Below are positions 13,040 through 24,548 of a DNA stretch of 64,000 nucleotides, piece by piece. Position 1 is the first letter of the stretch. Every line of letters starts with the position of its first letter. Source of the DNA: Drosophila persimilis (lineage: Eukaryota > Arthropoda > Insecta > Diptera > Drosophilidae); NCBI RefSeq assembly GCF_003286085.1, contig NW_020825289.1, positions 17,360,001 through 17,424,000 of the forward strand. Direction: 5' to 3'. A program made the position numbers and the translations under genes. The notes under the pieces are model-generated. The model had not been told where the DNA came from. It saw nothing but the letters and a program-made list of their open reading frames with translations, and searched no databases.

Positions 13040-16000
13040 TCGACGCCCGAAATCATTCACAGAAAGGGTGCGGGGTAGTGGAAATTCAAGCACTTATATA
13101 CTAACAATAATCTTTGTCCCTATAATAATCAAAATCTATTATCGAAACGCTTAAGCGCTCAACGGTCAATATTAATCTCTTAATTGTGAAGCGATGCCAA
13201 TTATCTTATTAGGCGGCTGCAAGTACGTCGATTTTCGATCCATGACGGCTCAATAGTCCCCCCAATTATAAACAATTTAGGCAGTCAACTGTGTGATTGT
13301 CGAAGATTAATCATATTTCCCATGTATTTCGGTGGGTGTAGATGCCTGTGTGCACCACTCTTGAAGCCCTCCTAGTAATTTAATAGTTTCTCTTGGCAAC
13401 ATTTATAATAATTTGAAAGAGTCCCCTCACGCTGCAACAAAATGGGGGAAACCTCATCGCTCAATGTGCCAGTTGTCGAGGCAGGAAGAGGAGCAAAAGA
13501 AGTAGAAAAATCCTTCGATGTAGCCAGATGTGGCAGCCAGACCCAGTTTGCCAATGACAAGCAGAGCGAAGACAACATAACACAACACAACACAACGGAG
13601 AATTGACTGCATTTTCCACCAGTTTCCCCAGTTTGTTTGTTCAATTTTCAATATGCATTTCCAGGGCTGTGCTGTGGCAAAAGAAGGAATCAAATCAAAC
13701 AACAAATAAGTAAACAAGCAGCAATGAAGCTGTTTCCCTGTCTTGTTTCATATTTCTCAGTCCAAACTGTGGCAAGCATAGCATCTATATCCACATCCAC
13801 ATTCATTCCCCTCCACCCCTCCACCCCTCAACCCACCCTGAATCGCTTAGCCACAAAAAGCTAAAAACTGACAAAACGAATGGCAGAACCAATTGCTGCG
13901 AATTGCGGTCAACAGTTTTGATTGTTTTTGTGGCCATGCTAAGGGCCGACAGTCCACTTCCCACTGCTGTCTTTTGGCGGCGGTTAAACAAGGCCAGCTG
14001 TGGCTGTGACTGTGGCTGTGACTGCGGCTGTGACTGCGGCTGTGACTGCGGCTGTGACTGCGGCTGTGACTGCGGCTGTGGGCCACACTCGAACGGGAAT
14101 CAAACAGTGAAACATTCGGCATTTCCTTAACTTGTACTCTGCTCTCGTTATGCACTTACAATCAATTTGCGGCCATAAATTCAGCTGCCACGCCCAGCTC
14201 TCATTCGCTGGCACTCCGCCCCCCCACAGTTTTTGACGCATCTTGTGCACGTCTGTGCGATGGGAAATAAAAACAAGAATCCAAAACCATCCAAGCCCGA
14301 AAACACTCAAAAGAAAAGCTCCAACATAATGGCGACGCTTTACAACCCTTTGCTGCAACAAATAAAAATTTATGGCTTCGCTAAGAGTGGAGCCAAACAC
14401 ACACACGGCGGAGATGTATGCGTTTGCGTATGCGTATAAGAAATGATACGAAATAATATATTGGCTAATAATCGCATGATAATGCCCGAGGATTTCTGCC
14501 CGCCTGCGGCAAAAGTTCTCGCACTCATGGGATATGCTGCGTATACGCAATCTCCTTTTTCGGGAGCGCCACTCAATAATGCTTCTGTTTATTGGGCGGA
14601 ATCAGAGGGGGCTGGCCGGCTGGATGTGTGGGGTGAATGGTGGGGCGTGCCAGCATTAATAATGACAACTCGTTTATGGCCGCATCAAAATGGAGCTCAA
14701 TGGCCAGGCTTACAAGGGAGACCGTCACCCGCGACCCCCATTTGGCTTACCCCATCCTAATTGCAGCCAGAAGCCAGAAAACAGCACGCCATTGTCTGTA
14801 TGTGCATGTGTGTGTATAAAAGATGTACATATGTGTGCATGTATAGCCCTGCGGCAAAAGTCTGATAAGCTAAAAAAAAAAGAGTGTAAGAAAAACATTG
14901 CAGGAGTTGCATTTAAGTGCAGTTCTCGTATCCTACATGTCCTTGGCTGGAGGCGCGCAACCGGAGTGCCGGAACGAAAGAGTGACGGAGTACGGGTGTA
15001 CGGGAGAGCGGGAGCACGGATAAGTGCCTACGGATAACTACACCCTGTAAGTGGAGTGCATGTACATAAAAACTTATCCCAGCCTTATTATCTACGGTTT
15101 CCTTTCGAGAGTAGGTGCCAGCAAGCCAGTTGGCTTGCTGATTGCTGTTGGTGCATCATCATTGTTGCACTGCCAGTGGCAACCTCGTGCCTCGTGCATC
15201 CGAGGTACAACTTTCAAGCAAGTTGCAACTTTTAACGCTTTTAGCTGTTGATAGTAGCCAGAAAAGTTTGGGGCCAACAGTTATCGCTGCCTTGCCTCGC
15301 TCAGAGGCACGTGCAAATGCCCTAATTATGACACAAGAACTAGTCCCCACAGTCCCTGCCCACCACAGAGCAAACTATTTAGCTTATAGTTACTTCAAAA
15401 ATCGTTTTGTTCACGCTTCACTTTCCAGCTCCAGCCAGTGGATGGGGGACCACACTTGCCCGTCCTCCTGCTCCACCAAATCCTCATCCACTGGCTATGC
15501 ATTTTTCATGGCATTTGTCTGAAGCGTTTTCATTCTGTGTCCCGCTCTGTGGCGTCAGGAAACAGCACTTAGAAGACATTCCGACTGAATGATACCCGCT
15601 ATTCCCACAGTAACAGCAGCAATGTTTAGTCAAATAATCATCCCAAAGAGGAGTTGCATATTTTTAAGGTCAGGGATAAAATTTGCCTCTCTTGAGTTAC
15701 CTCTTTTCGTAATGTAGCGAATAAATGTTCCCAAAAGTATGCTCCTACGTACAGATGTTCCGAAAGATCCGAAAAAGCTTTCTACTTCCAGTTACATGGA
15801 TTAGGACGAGCACATGATGCCCGTGCAGTCTGCGAATACCGGGGAATGGGAATAGAACGGAGAAAGAACGAGCACATTTCAAAAACATAAACGCACAAAA
15901 TGTGTCAACCGCAATATGCTCGGTGTGTAAACAGGGCCGGGGCGGAGACGGGGGCGGCGGCCACATGCGGAAATCACTAAAGGCATTTCCTGCACCAGCA

Positions 16001-16222
16001 ACAAATGCTATAAAAATCATGAAGGCGGCGGCGCTTATGCCACAGCTACTCTCCAGCCACAACCCGTCACTCCTGCGGCCGCACACCTACACAAACCCGT
16101 ACATAGATAAGCCAGCCAGGATAAACGAGCTTTAGACTGGAGCCGAGGTCAATGGGTTGTCCCGTCAGTGGGTGTCGATGTGGATGCCTTAAACGCCATC
16201 GCCAGAGATGATCGCGTGATTT
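13040..16222. other. Non-coding interval with a minisatellite
   Basis: No gene is supported. The long frames near 13847-14550 are created by the 12-bp tandem repeat at 13996-14081, which translates to Cys/Gly/Asp or Val/Thr/Ala repeats depending on strand. Confidence 0.6.
13996..14081. repeat. 12-bp minisatellite (TGTGACTGCGGC)n
   Basis: About seven head-to-tail copies, nearly perfect except the first two, which carry TGTGGC in place of TGCGGC. It keeps frames open on both strands and so produces artificial ORFs. Confidence 0.9.
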
Positions 16223-16423
16223 TCATGGAACAACAGACACTCGATTAGGTTCGTCCATTTTAATAACTATATTATCCTTTAACTTGCAACCCATAGTTCG
16301 GCTGGGAAAATGTGAGGTTCTCCAATTGCGCACCTTGAGATTTGGTTGAGTTTCTTCTAGACTTCCCAGAGCCGGTCTCCCCATTTTCTTTTTTTCGCCA
16401 CAAATGTCATCCATACTTGTCAT
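16223..16423 (-). CDS. Candidate small protein, 66 residues
   Basis: An ATG at 16423 opens 67 codons to a TGA at 16223. The upstream in-frame region has a stop, so this start or the second ATG (16414) would be used. The peptide is lysine/arginine-rich and polar, with KKKMGRPALGSLEETQPNL near the middle and no membrane segment. No poly(A) signal lies just downstream, and codon choice is only moderately fly-like. I do not recognise it. It may be a real short gene, an exon of a larger minus-strand gene, or chance. Confidence 0.25.
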   Translation of the reverse strand: MTSMDDICGEKKKMGRPALGSLEETQPNLKVRNWRTSHFPSRTMGCKLKDNIVIKMDEPNRVSVVP

Positions 16424-17685
16424 AATACAGGCACACACTCACACAGATGGAGGCACCCATCAAATGCCGCAACACTTTGGCTCAGAGGCTCGGGCATGGC
16501 ATTCCGAATGCCTCAAACAAACCTGACAGCCACACACACACACAGCCTCAAGACTTTTCATGCTTATAGTCGTAGTCGTATGTGTGGAATATTTCCAAAG
16601 GAATCCCACCATCACCCCTCGGAAGGCAGAAAGGCTCCCCAGCCCATTCGGGACTCAGCCATGCAAAATATGCCAGCATTATAGAACTTCAATCTACTCT
16701 AAAGAACTTGTTTATGCCTGCCTCGGATCTCGAATATAGACAGCAATGCTGGGGCTATGTTGGCTATGGAATGGCATGGATTGGAATGGTGGGGTCGGGT
16801 CGCCTTTTTGGCATCTGCTGTGGCACACATTTCAGGCTGCCTCACTGCTGAATAGTTTCTTGCATCTGCTTAAATCGTTTGCTCGCCTCTCATCCGCCTC
16901 TCATCTCTCTCGCACACTAAGACGCAGACCACAAGCTAAGCTCAGATTTGCAGTGTCCGATAATGTTTGCCTGGGTGTATCTGTGGATTTGCATGACAAG
17001 ATGGTGATCATTGCAGCACTCGTATTTATTTTGTACGAGTATCTTTTCACTTGGAGATTGGAGCTAAGTGCAAATCCCTTGAACCACTGCAGCCAGATGG
17101 ACAGACAGACAGTATATTTTATATTCAACCAGCGGTAGCTTCTTATACCATTCAACATTTTAGTCAGTATCCTGCAGACCAAACGGTGAAAGTGTAAACT
17201 AAGGCAAACTTCAAGTAAACAGAGCAAAACAATGGGCTTTTAGTGGACTCTGCAACCGCAAGCCAATCAGTAGAAACCACTTAATAAAAGCCTGTAAGAC
17301 AGTTACCCAAAGATCGACTCTCCCACAATCTTTGTAGGAGAACTGTGCGACTTCAAACCATTTTAAAACAATTCCCAGCTTTAAACTTTAACTACAATAT
17401 TTATAACCCATTCATTAAGTTTTTTAATTGCAGTGGATGGAGGAGTTTCTCCCAACACTCCACAATATAAGTTTATCCCTGCAGTCAAGCAAAAAAAAAA
17501 CATATTTTTTCTTTGAAAATTAAAATCAATTACTATGTGTTATTACTATTAGTATGTAATCATTTTATTGCTACACTTTTTGTTGTTGATACAATTAAAA
17601 TATTAAAAAAAAAACTACAATTAATTCGAATTTTTTAACTAATAGATAATAATAAAAACATAAATTTATCAGGCTTCCATCATTA
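16424..17685. other. Non-coding interval
   Basis: Nothing supported. The 17.40-17.68 kb part is very AT-rich with poly(A) runs. Confidence 0.5.
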
Positions 17686-17907
17686 CTAGTAAATCATAAA
17701 TATGAAAAATGGGCCACTCTGTAATTTAAAAAAGCATGATATGATACGAGTACTGTAATAAATTATATCAGATTTTACCATAGAGTTATATTTGAACCTC
17801 TTGAGGGCATCCTCTTTTCTTAATGAATTCATTAAGACTGGAGTCTCGATTTCATTCCCGGTCAAATCCCCCTGAATATTTATATGCAATTCAGCAAATT
17901 GCTTTTC
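17686..17907 (-). CDS. Candidate exon of an unrecognised gene
   Basis: A good splice acceptor (GGCTTTTTCTCAG) ends at 17908, and 74 codons follow to a TAG at 17686. The first half reads like protein (EKQFAELHINIQGDLTGNE), with mixed polar residues unlike translated AT-rich DNA; the end is hydrophobic. A GTAAAA donor and an AATTACAG acceptor inside it would define an optional in-frame 60-bp intron. An ACTAAAT branch-like site lies upstream of the acceptor, but no convincing 5' exon was found. It lies downstream of inscuteable on the same strand. Function unknown. Confidence 0.25.
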   Translation of the reverse strand, partial: EKQFAELHINIQGDLTGNEIETPVLMNSLRKEDALKRFKYNSMVKSDIIYYSTRIISCFFKLQSGPFFIFMIY

Positions 17908-18004
17908 CTGAGAAAAAGCCAGCCCAATTCCAAACGAAACGAAATGAAACGATTTAGTAGCCTTGCAACAATAGCAGTAGTTTCCACTTTAAACGTGTCA
18001 AAGG

Positions 18005-18813
18005 TTTATTCCGTTGATGAAATTACAAAGTAATCAAAGCGTAATAATATACTTAAACAAAACGCCCCATGCCGGGGCATTGGTGAGTACAATAATGCAA
18101 TACAATATTCGTATATATGTATATCTGGTATTTAAGATACAAAGTTATGCAATAGAATTGCTTTAAGTACAAAACAAATGAATGGTTGGAATTTCTTGAC
18201 TCATATTCCATAGTATTTGGCACAAAGAATATCTTAGAGTACATACGTATATAACTAAGGAATTTTTTGGGTTTTTGGTTTTTTAGTTGCCAGCCGTATG
18301 GGAGGAGGTTGGTTGCTTGGTTGTTTGGGTTGGAGGGAGTGGCCTTAAGGAAATATTTACAATGAGAATTCAAAATGTCAAAGTTCGCATTTGCATTGAA
18401 TAAAACATAAAACGAAAATCTAGGCATCCACAGAGACAGAGGAATGCACTTTAAGAGCATTTTTGCTTTAAGCTCACAAAAATACCAAAGTGTTGCTCCA
18501 GAAACAATTCGGAGAAGAAAAAAAACGAAAACTAAACAAAAATTGTATTTCTATTTATTCTGGCAATCCCCTCTCCCTCTCACTCTCTCTCTGTGGCTCT
18601 CCTTGGATCTGCTTGCTTGAGTGGAAATATAAAAATTACTTGGTTTACATCCACAAGTCCACATCCGCGGAGGAGCAAGAGTCCAGAGAGGGGCACCAAA
18701 CGGGTCACGCAACTTCCTAGACAAAGTAATAACACTTGACGCACGTCTGAGTTTCCTGCTTCTGTCCGAAGGACGTGCCCGGGTCCGGGTACCTCCTCCT
18801 CAGGTGGTGAAAA
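18005..18813 (-). other. insc: Probable 3'UTR of inscuteable
   Basis: The AT-rich sequence after the insc stop has no coding frame of quality. Minus-strand AATAAA signals occur at 18554-18559 and 18005-18010, so the transcript could end near 18.54 or 17.98 kb. Which is used cannot be told from sequence. Confidence 0.4.
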
Positions 18814-21800
18814 CTAGACGAAACTCTCCTGACGTGTTAAATTGAATTTGAGCAGCGACGACGACGACGACAACGACGCCTTCGTTCTGGCACTCGAAGC
18901 CGAATTGGAAGTAGAGTTTGCGCTGCAGTTGGAGCTGGAACTGGTCTGTGCCTCGGGCGTCTGATGGCCACTGCTGAAGGTTCCTGTGGCCGTGGCTGAG
19001 GTTGAGGCTGGGGCTGTGGCTGTGGCTCCGCTGACCAACAGCAGCTGCTCCTGCTGATGGGCCTTGAGCAAATGTCGCGCCAATTGCGATATATCCCCCG
19101 CGTAGCTGCCATCCAACTGACCATCAGAAGCGGCGGCAGCAGCAGCAGGGGAGGCGGAAGCAGAGGATTTGGGCAGGGCCAGAGATTGACGCAGCAAATC
19201 GGGCAGATGCCACTGCTCCAGGAGCTCGGCGCCCAGGGTGGGCGAATCGTGGGCCAGACGCGTCAGAGTGTGCAGAATGGTCTTGATGCTGCGGCGCTGG
19301 GCATCGCATTCGGCACGTGATCCGTAGGTCTTGTAGAATTCCGTTTGGTAAACGGACGTGATGAAATTTATGATGGTGCCGTTGGCCAAGTGGCTGTGGC
19401 ACTTCTTGTTCAGCGACATGTTGTGCAGCATCCCAACGATTTGCTCCTGTGTATAACGATATAAAAAGAAGACGAGAGAGATGTTGATGAGCAAAAAGTA
19501 AGCAACTCAAACAGCAAGAATGTACGGGGCATGGACTGTGAGAATGGGGTGGAGATGGAGAGGAGGGCGGCGATGAAAAATCGTGGCCAAGATTGGGAAA
19601 GAAATCGCTTTGCAAATGCACAAATAAATTTTACGAGCCGACTGCCCTCCTCCAGGAAGCTTTCAATAAAATTGCTCAAAAATCGGCAAGGGCTGCAGCA
19701 AATCGAACTCCCACTCAGGCTCCGACTCGGCCCACTTGTGGTCCCCCCCGACCCCTCCTCTCGAATGACAAATGGAAAATGGGAAATGGGAAATGGAAAA
19801 TGTTTTGCTACTTACATAGAGGAACACACTAATGCCGCAACTCTGGTGCTCCAGCGTGGCTATCAGCCGGAAGATGGCCTCGTTGGACATGATGGAGTAG
19901 TGGGAGGTGACCTCCATGCGGCTCAGGTTGTTCAAGGCCGCAGCGCACAGGAGCAGGGTCTGGGCACAGCAGTCGGGTTGGAGCAGGTCCGCCAGTCCGG
20001 CCACGAGGGACTCGGCGCAGTCCCTTAACCCGGGCACCCGGTGCTCGGGTCCGTGCCAGGCGGCCGTGATTTGGGCCAGCAGAGAGACTGCTTCGCGGCG
20101 CTCGATGGCGCCGCGCTCCCCAGCGGCCTCCACCTGCAAGATATCGCGCAGGATCTCGATGCCGCCGCAGCCGCCGAGTTGGTTGATGGCCTGGGGCGCA
20201 CAGCAGAGAGTGGCCAATGCACGGAGGGCGAGGGCGCGCACAGAGCTCTGCCTGTGGTCCAGCACGATGACGAGCAGGGTGCGCACGGCCTCGTTCTGGA
20301 CGAAGGCGTCCGAGAGCGAGGCGAAGCCGTCGTAGTCGATGCCCATCAGGGTGGCCACCATGTTGATGTTGGCCCGCAGCAGGAGGTCGCAGCGGCTCTG
20401 CTCGATGCTCAGCACCAGGACACGCACCAGTCGCTCGAAGATCAGGCGCAGCGTGATCAGGGTGTGCCGCTTCAGCAGCTGTACATCCTCCAGCAGCGAC
20501 TCCAGGCTGATGTAGTGCTGCCGCTCCAGCGAATACCTCGCGTCCCGGCTCACCGTGCGGATCTGCTCGAGATGCTGCTCGTAGCGCCGTCGCTCCACCC
20601 GCGTCTCGTTGAAGAAGATGGCCCGCCGCTCCAGGGTGCCAACGAAGTCGTCGAGGTGGCCCAACAGCTGTCCAGCTCCGGTCAGAGCCTCCGGCAGGGT
20701 GGTGGCCTGCAGGCCACCTAGCATACGCTCGCTGCGCTCGAAGTGCGCCTGCAGGGCCAGCGATTGCTGCTGCAGCTGACGGACCAGCTTTGACACGGCA
20801 CTGGTGGTGATGGTGAAGTTCTTGTACGCCTCCTGGGCGATGGACTTGTGCTGGAGGGTGCACATCACCTCCTGGTCCACGTTCCAGCGCTGACCGGCCA
20901 TCCAGCTCTCCACTGGCGTGGTCTGAGCTCTGTGCCCCTTCTTCGGTTGCTTGCTTCTGGTCTTGGGCGTGCTCGTGCTGGCCGTGAAGCGCACTGAGGG
21001 GTGCACGCGCAGGGGGGAGAGCAGGCCAGGGAGCAGAGTCTCCTCCGGGTCGCCGCTGCCACCGAAGGTAACTGTCTCATTGTTGTACGGCGGCGGGGCC
21101 TCGCCCAGATACACGGTCTCGTTGTTGTACGGCGGCAGCGGGTCCTTTACATCCTCGTCCTCGCTGGCCGAAGGCTCTTCCGGCTCGGGCTTGGGCTTCC
21201 GAGCCAACCGCCTGCGGCGCCGAATGGCCGGACGTGGCGGCGTGCTCGACTCGGTGGCTGTGTGTTTCTCCTCCTCTGCATCGTCGTCCAGCTTCAGGCT
21301 GTCCAATTGATCAAACAGGCGACTGCGGCTGGCCTCCAGCTCCCCATCCACGTCGGCGTCCGCCTCTGTGGCCGCCTTGGGCGTCCTCTGTCCACTGGTG
21401 AACGAAATGCGGCGCGTAACGCTGATCAACGGCGAGTAGAAGGAGGAGTTTCCCACCCTCCGGACCACAGTGGGCGGCGTGGCCACGGAATGGACGGAGC
21501 CGGGCGAAGCCGTGGGCGTTTGCTGTTCATGTTGTGTCTCCTTTTGCAGTTGCTGTTGCAGCAGCAGCTGGTGGGACTCCTCATTGTCCGAGAATCCCGA
21601 ATCCTGCGAATCCATTCGAATGAGAAAGGTTCCATATTAGCATGGGGAATAATGGAGAAAGCATTGATATCGAAAGAAGTATCGCTAGAGGGCCGATAAA
21701 TCGATTTTTATATAACTCGATCGATGCCCTTCGGTTAAATTTCCTTCGAATCACTCACCTGACTGCGCAGACTGCCGGGACTGTCCTGTTTGTGCCACGA

Positions 21801-22001
21801 CGATATCTTGGAGATGTTCTGCTCGTCCTCCACCTCCTGGATGCAGGACAGGTTGCCCAGCAGGGACGAGGGCTGTCTGTTGCTATTGCTGGACTGCGAA
21901 TAGAACCCGCCGCTGGTTAGAGACGAGAGCGATGGCAGCGAAGAGTGCTCCTGGCTGTCGGATCCCCACCAGACCTTGCTGTAGCTCCGCTGGAAGGACA
22001 T
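18814..22001 (-). CDS. insc: Inscuteable, spindle-orientation adaptor
   Basis: Three coding exons, all joined in phase 0: 22001-21759 (81 codons), 21603-19816 (596) and 19446-18814 (210 plus stop), giving 887 residues, close to the D. melanogaster length. Donors are GTGAGT and GTAAGT; the final acceptor is TTATACACAG. The start MSFQRSYSKVWWG is characteristic. Residues about 238-259 carry twin PPYNNETV motifs. The Pins/LGN-binding helix is near 313-340 (ESWMAGQRWNVDQEVM). Armadillo-type helical repeats, rich in leucine, follow to about residue 740. The tail is Ser/Ala-rich low complexity and ends in ESFV, a class I PDZ ligand. The family protein links Bazooka/Par-6/aPKC at the apical cortex to Pins-Galphai-Mud in neuroblasts. 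A pyrimidine-rich acceptor ends two bases before the ATG, implying a 5'UTR intron. Confidence 0.96.
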
Positions 22002-22002
22002 G

Positions 22003-22030
22003 CCTGCCAAACGGCGAAGAGGAAAAAGAG
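22003..22030 (-). promoter_or_regulatory. insc: Splice acceptor of an insc 5'UTR intron
   Basis: On the minus strand a long CT tract runs into TTTGGCAG at 22004, and the ATG follows two bases later. This implies an upstream non-coding exon. A possible donor (GTAAGC) lies at 22897-22902, but the first exon and promoter are not resolved. Confidence 0.5.
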
Positions 22031-22059
22031 AAGAGGAGAAATCAGTGATGTTCATCAAT

Positions 22060-23890
22060 TAAATAAATTGGCCTCATTCATTTAATGGAATGGACTTAAT
22101 TTCATTAAATTTAATGCAATCGCCGCCTCGATTCCTGCGTCGATTTCCAGACTTCACAACTCCAGGGGTCATTCGCCTCCTCCCACACGCAGACAGGACT
22201 CTCGCAGTGGGGCAGCGCGCAGGGGAGGGGGGGATGCACACACATGCCTGAGCATTGGCTTAATATCCGTTGCAAAAAAAAATTAAATTTCCGCCCCAAA
22301 CGATACAAATCATTATTTTAATCAATGGAATGCTCTGCGACCCGAGCAACCCTGCTGCCATTCCAATTTAAATGTATGTATATTTAAGCAATGTTTAAGG
22401 CGAGAGCCAAGCCAAAAGTTGAGTCCACATTTTGGCCATCAAAATGACATTTGGCATATGGCCCAGGACGGTCCTCCAGGACTCTGTCCCCCCCCCCCGC
22501 CACCCATCTGTATATATTATTGTGCAATAATTTCCAAATAATTGATGTGAATGCCCCAAATTGTGGGCATTTATGTAGATTTCGCAGAGCACCTCCCTTC
22601 TCCTAAAATCTGTAAAGCGACACCTGGCGGCGGCTGGTCTCTGGGTAACAGTTGTAACGGTATATGTAAATGAAAATGATTTTTGGGCAGTACTGTACAC
22701 ACAAATATTCTGTTTGTCGGAAAGCGACTGCCCTCTCTCTCTCTCTCTCTCTCTCTATTATGCAAATGAAATAAACTAATTATCCTGGAAAACAATTTTC
22801 GTGTGACAACGCAGAAAGCAGAGTAGCGTCGAATTTCGAGTTCGGGATTCATTTGTTTATGCTGTTTTGTGCTGCCGTGGTTTTTGCACTTTGCAGCTTA
22901 CATATTTATTAAAGTTTGTTTATGGCCATTATTACACAGTGCGGCGGGGTCGTCCGAAGCTCCTCCTCCGTGGAGTATTCAACTATTTGCGTTATGCATG
23001 AGTGGGCAAGTTGATTTTGCATGCCGCATGCCCCATGCCCTCTCCCACTGCCACCCCTTTCTCACTCTCTCTCTCTCTATTTTTCCTCATCTGATGGAAT
23101 CGAGCAAATATTGACAAAGTGCTTGTTTCAAACAACAGAACGATACATTTTTTAAGCTCTTTACTTTTTACACTCCCCCGACCTCGTCCCCCGTCCCCAG
23201 GGTGTGGTTACTGAATTCATTAAACAATTAATTAAAATTATATTCAATTAGTACACAAAATGAAAAAAAAAAAAAATAGCAGGCAAATATTTGCCGGCCA
23301 ATTCGTTTCGTTTTGGTTGGTTTTAAATGAAATTTAAAAAATTTCTAACCAATTTTTTCAGTCATTTGTATTCCAGCAATTTGGATAATGAGAAGCTAGA
23401 CGGAGTCTATAGACTATCAGATACCATTTACTATATTTTCTCTGACAGAAGATCCTCTCTTCTCCGAAATCTTTTATTTATGACATTTTTCATAATTAAC
23501 GCATAAAACTGATGGTACACTCGTTTTGTGAAGAGAAAAAACTGATGCATATCCCTGCTTTTCCGCACATTGCGGGGTACATGAACTAAAAGCCGCGTCC
23601 CTGGACCATGGGCTAATTAATGAAGAGCTCTTTCAGCCCCATACCATGGTCAGATCCTGTCTGGGATAAATCCCCTCTGCTCGCGGCCAATAAATACTCC
23701 ACAATTGCCGCTGGCCAAAAGAGGCGTAACAATGCTGCAAGGCGATAAAAATTAACGATACTTAATACCAATATTGAAAACCATTAAGTGATTTATGTCC
23801 GGGGCCGTAGTCGGACTCTGTCGGCGCTTTCAGAGCTGTCTCTATTCCGACGAGACGGCCCGGCCCGGACACACGTTGCACATTCAGTTA
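22060..23890. other. Spacer between insc and sktl
   Basis: Non-coding, about 1.8 kb, with a (CT)n run at about 22733-22756 and another at 23062-23077. The insc promoter probably lies here or further upstream. No gene is supported. Confidence 0.5.
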
Positions 23891-23905
23891 TGTAAAATAT
23901 ATAGA

Positions 23906-23911
23906 TTTATT
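23906..23911 (-). terminator. sktl: Poly(A) signal for skittles
   Basis: AATAAA on the minus strand lies about 640 bases after the sktl stop. The sequence between is AT-rich and non-coding, as expected of a 3'UTR. Confidence 0.45.
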
Positions 23912-24548
23912 CTCGTTAATTATGTATATACACATGAGCATCTCTTAGAATACGTAAACGCACTTTATAATACAGAAACACAAACAGACGTACGCAAACA
24001 TAGACAACAACTGAGTTTTGGCTACACTTTCCTGTTCCATTTCCTCCGTTTCCTTCGACCCCTTCCAATAATTTCCATTCTTTAAAATTAAACCCCACGC
24101 ACAACAACAACAAAAAGTCATTGAAAAGATAGAATGGAAAAACGAATTACAAAATTGTCGCAGAAAAGTAGAATGAAAGAAAATACAATAATTATACATT
24201 TTAATGGGCAAAAACGGTGAACATTTGTTGTTGCCTCTTCCCCTCCATCTGTCTGTCTGTGTGTGGGCGTGTGGGTGTGGATTTTGGTGGTGGCGTTACA
24301 GGAGGAGAGGGGGTGCGGAGGCAGCCAATTAGGAAGGGCGCCACATAAATTTTAATATCGAATATACGTATTCGTTTTCGTTTAATCAAGATAAACGAGC
24401 GCCGAAACACACAATTTTTGCAACAAAGTCAAAAGAGTGGAAGGCACGCGAGCACATCGGTTGCACACACAGATACACACACACACACACACAAGCAGCG
24501 GTAGCCTGGATCCCGTTCCCTGTTCGCCCTATAGAAGCCCTCCCGATT

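Noticed and set aside
19829-20863. 344-codon frame overlapping inscuteable exon 2, same strand
   Set aside because: Shifted frame of a real coding exon; low-complexity Ala/Pro/Arg/His translation.
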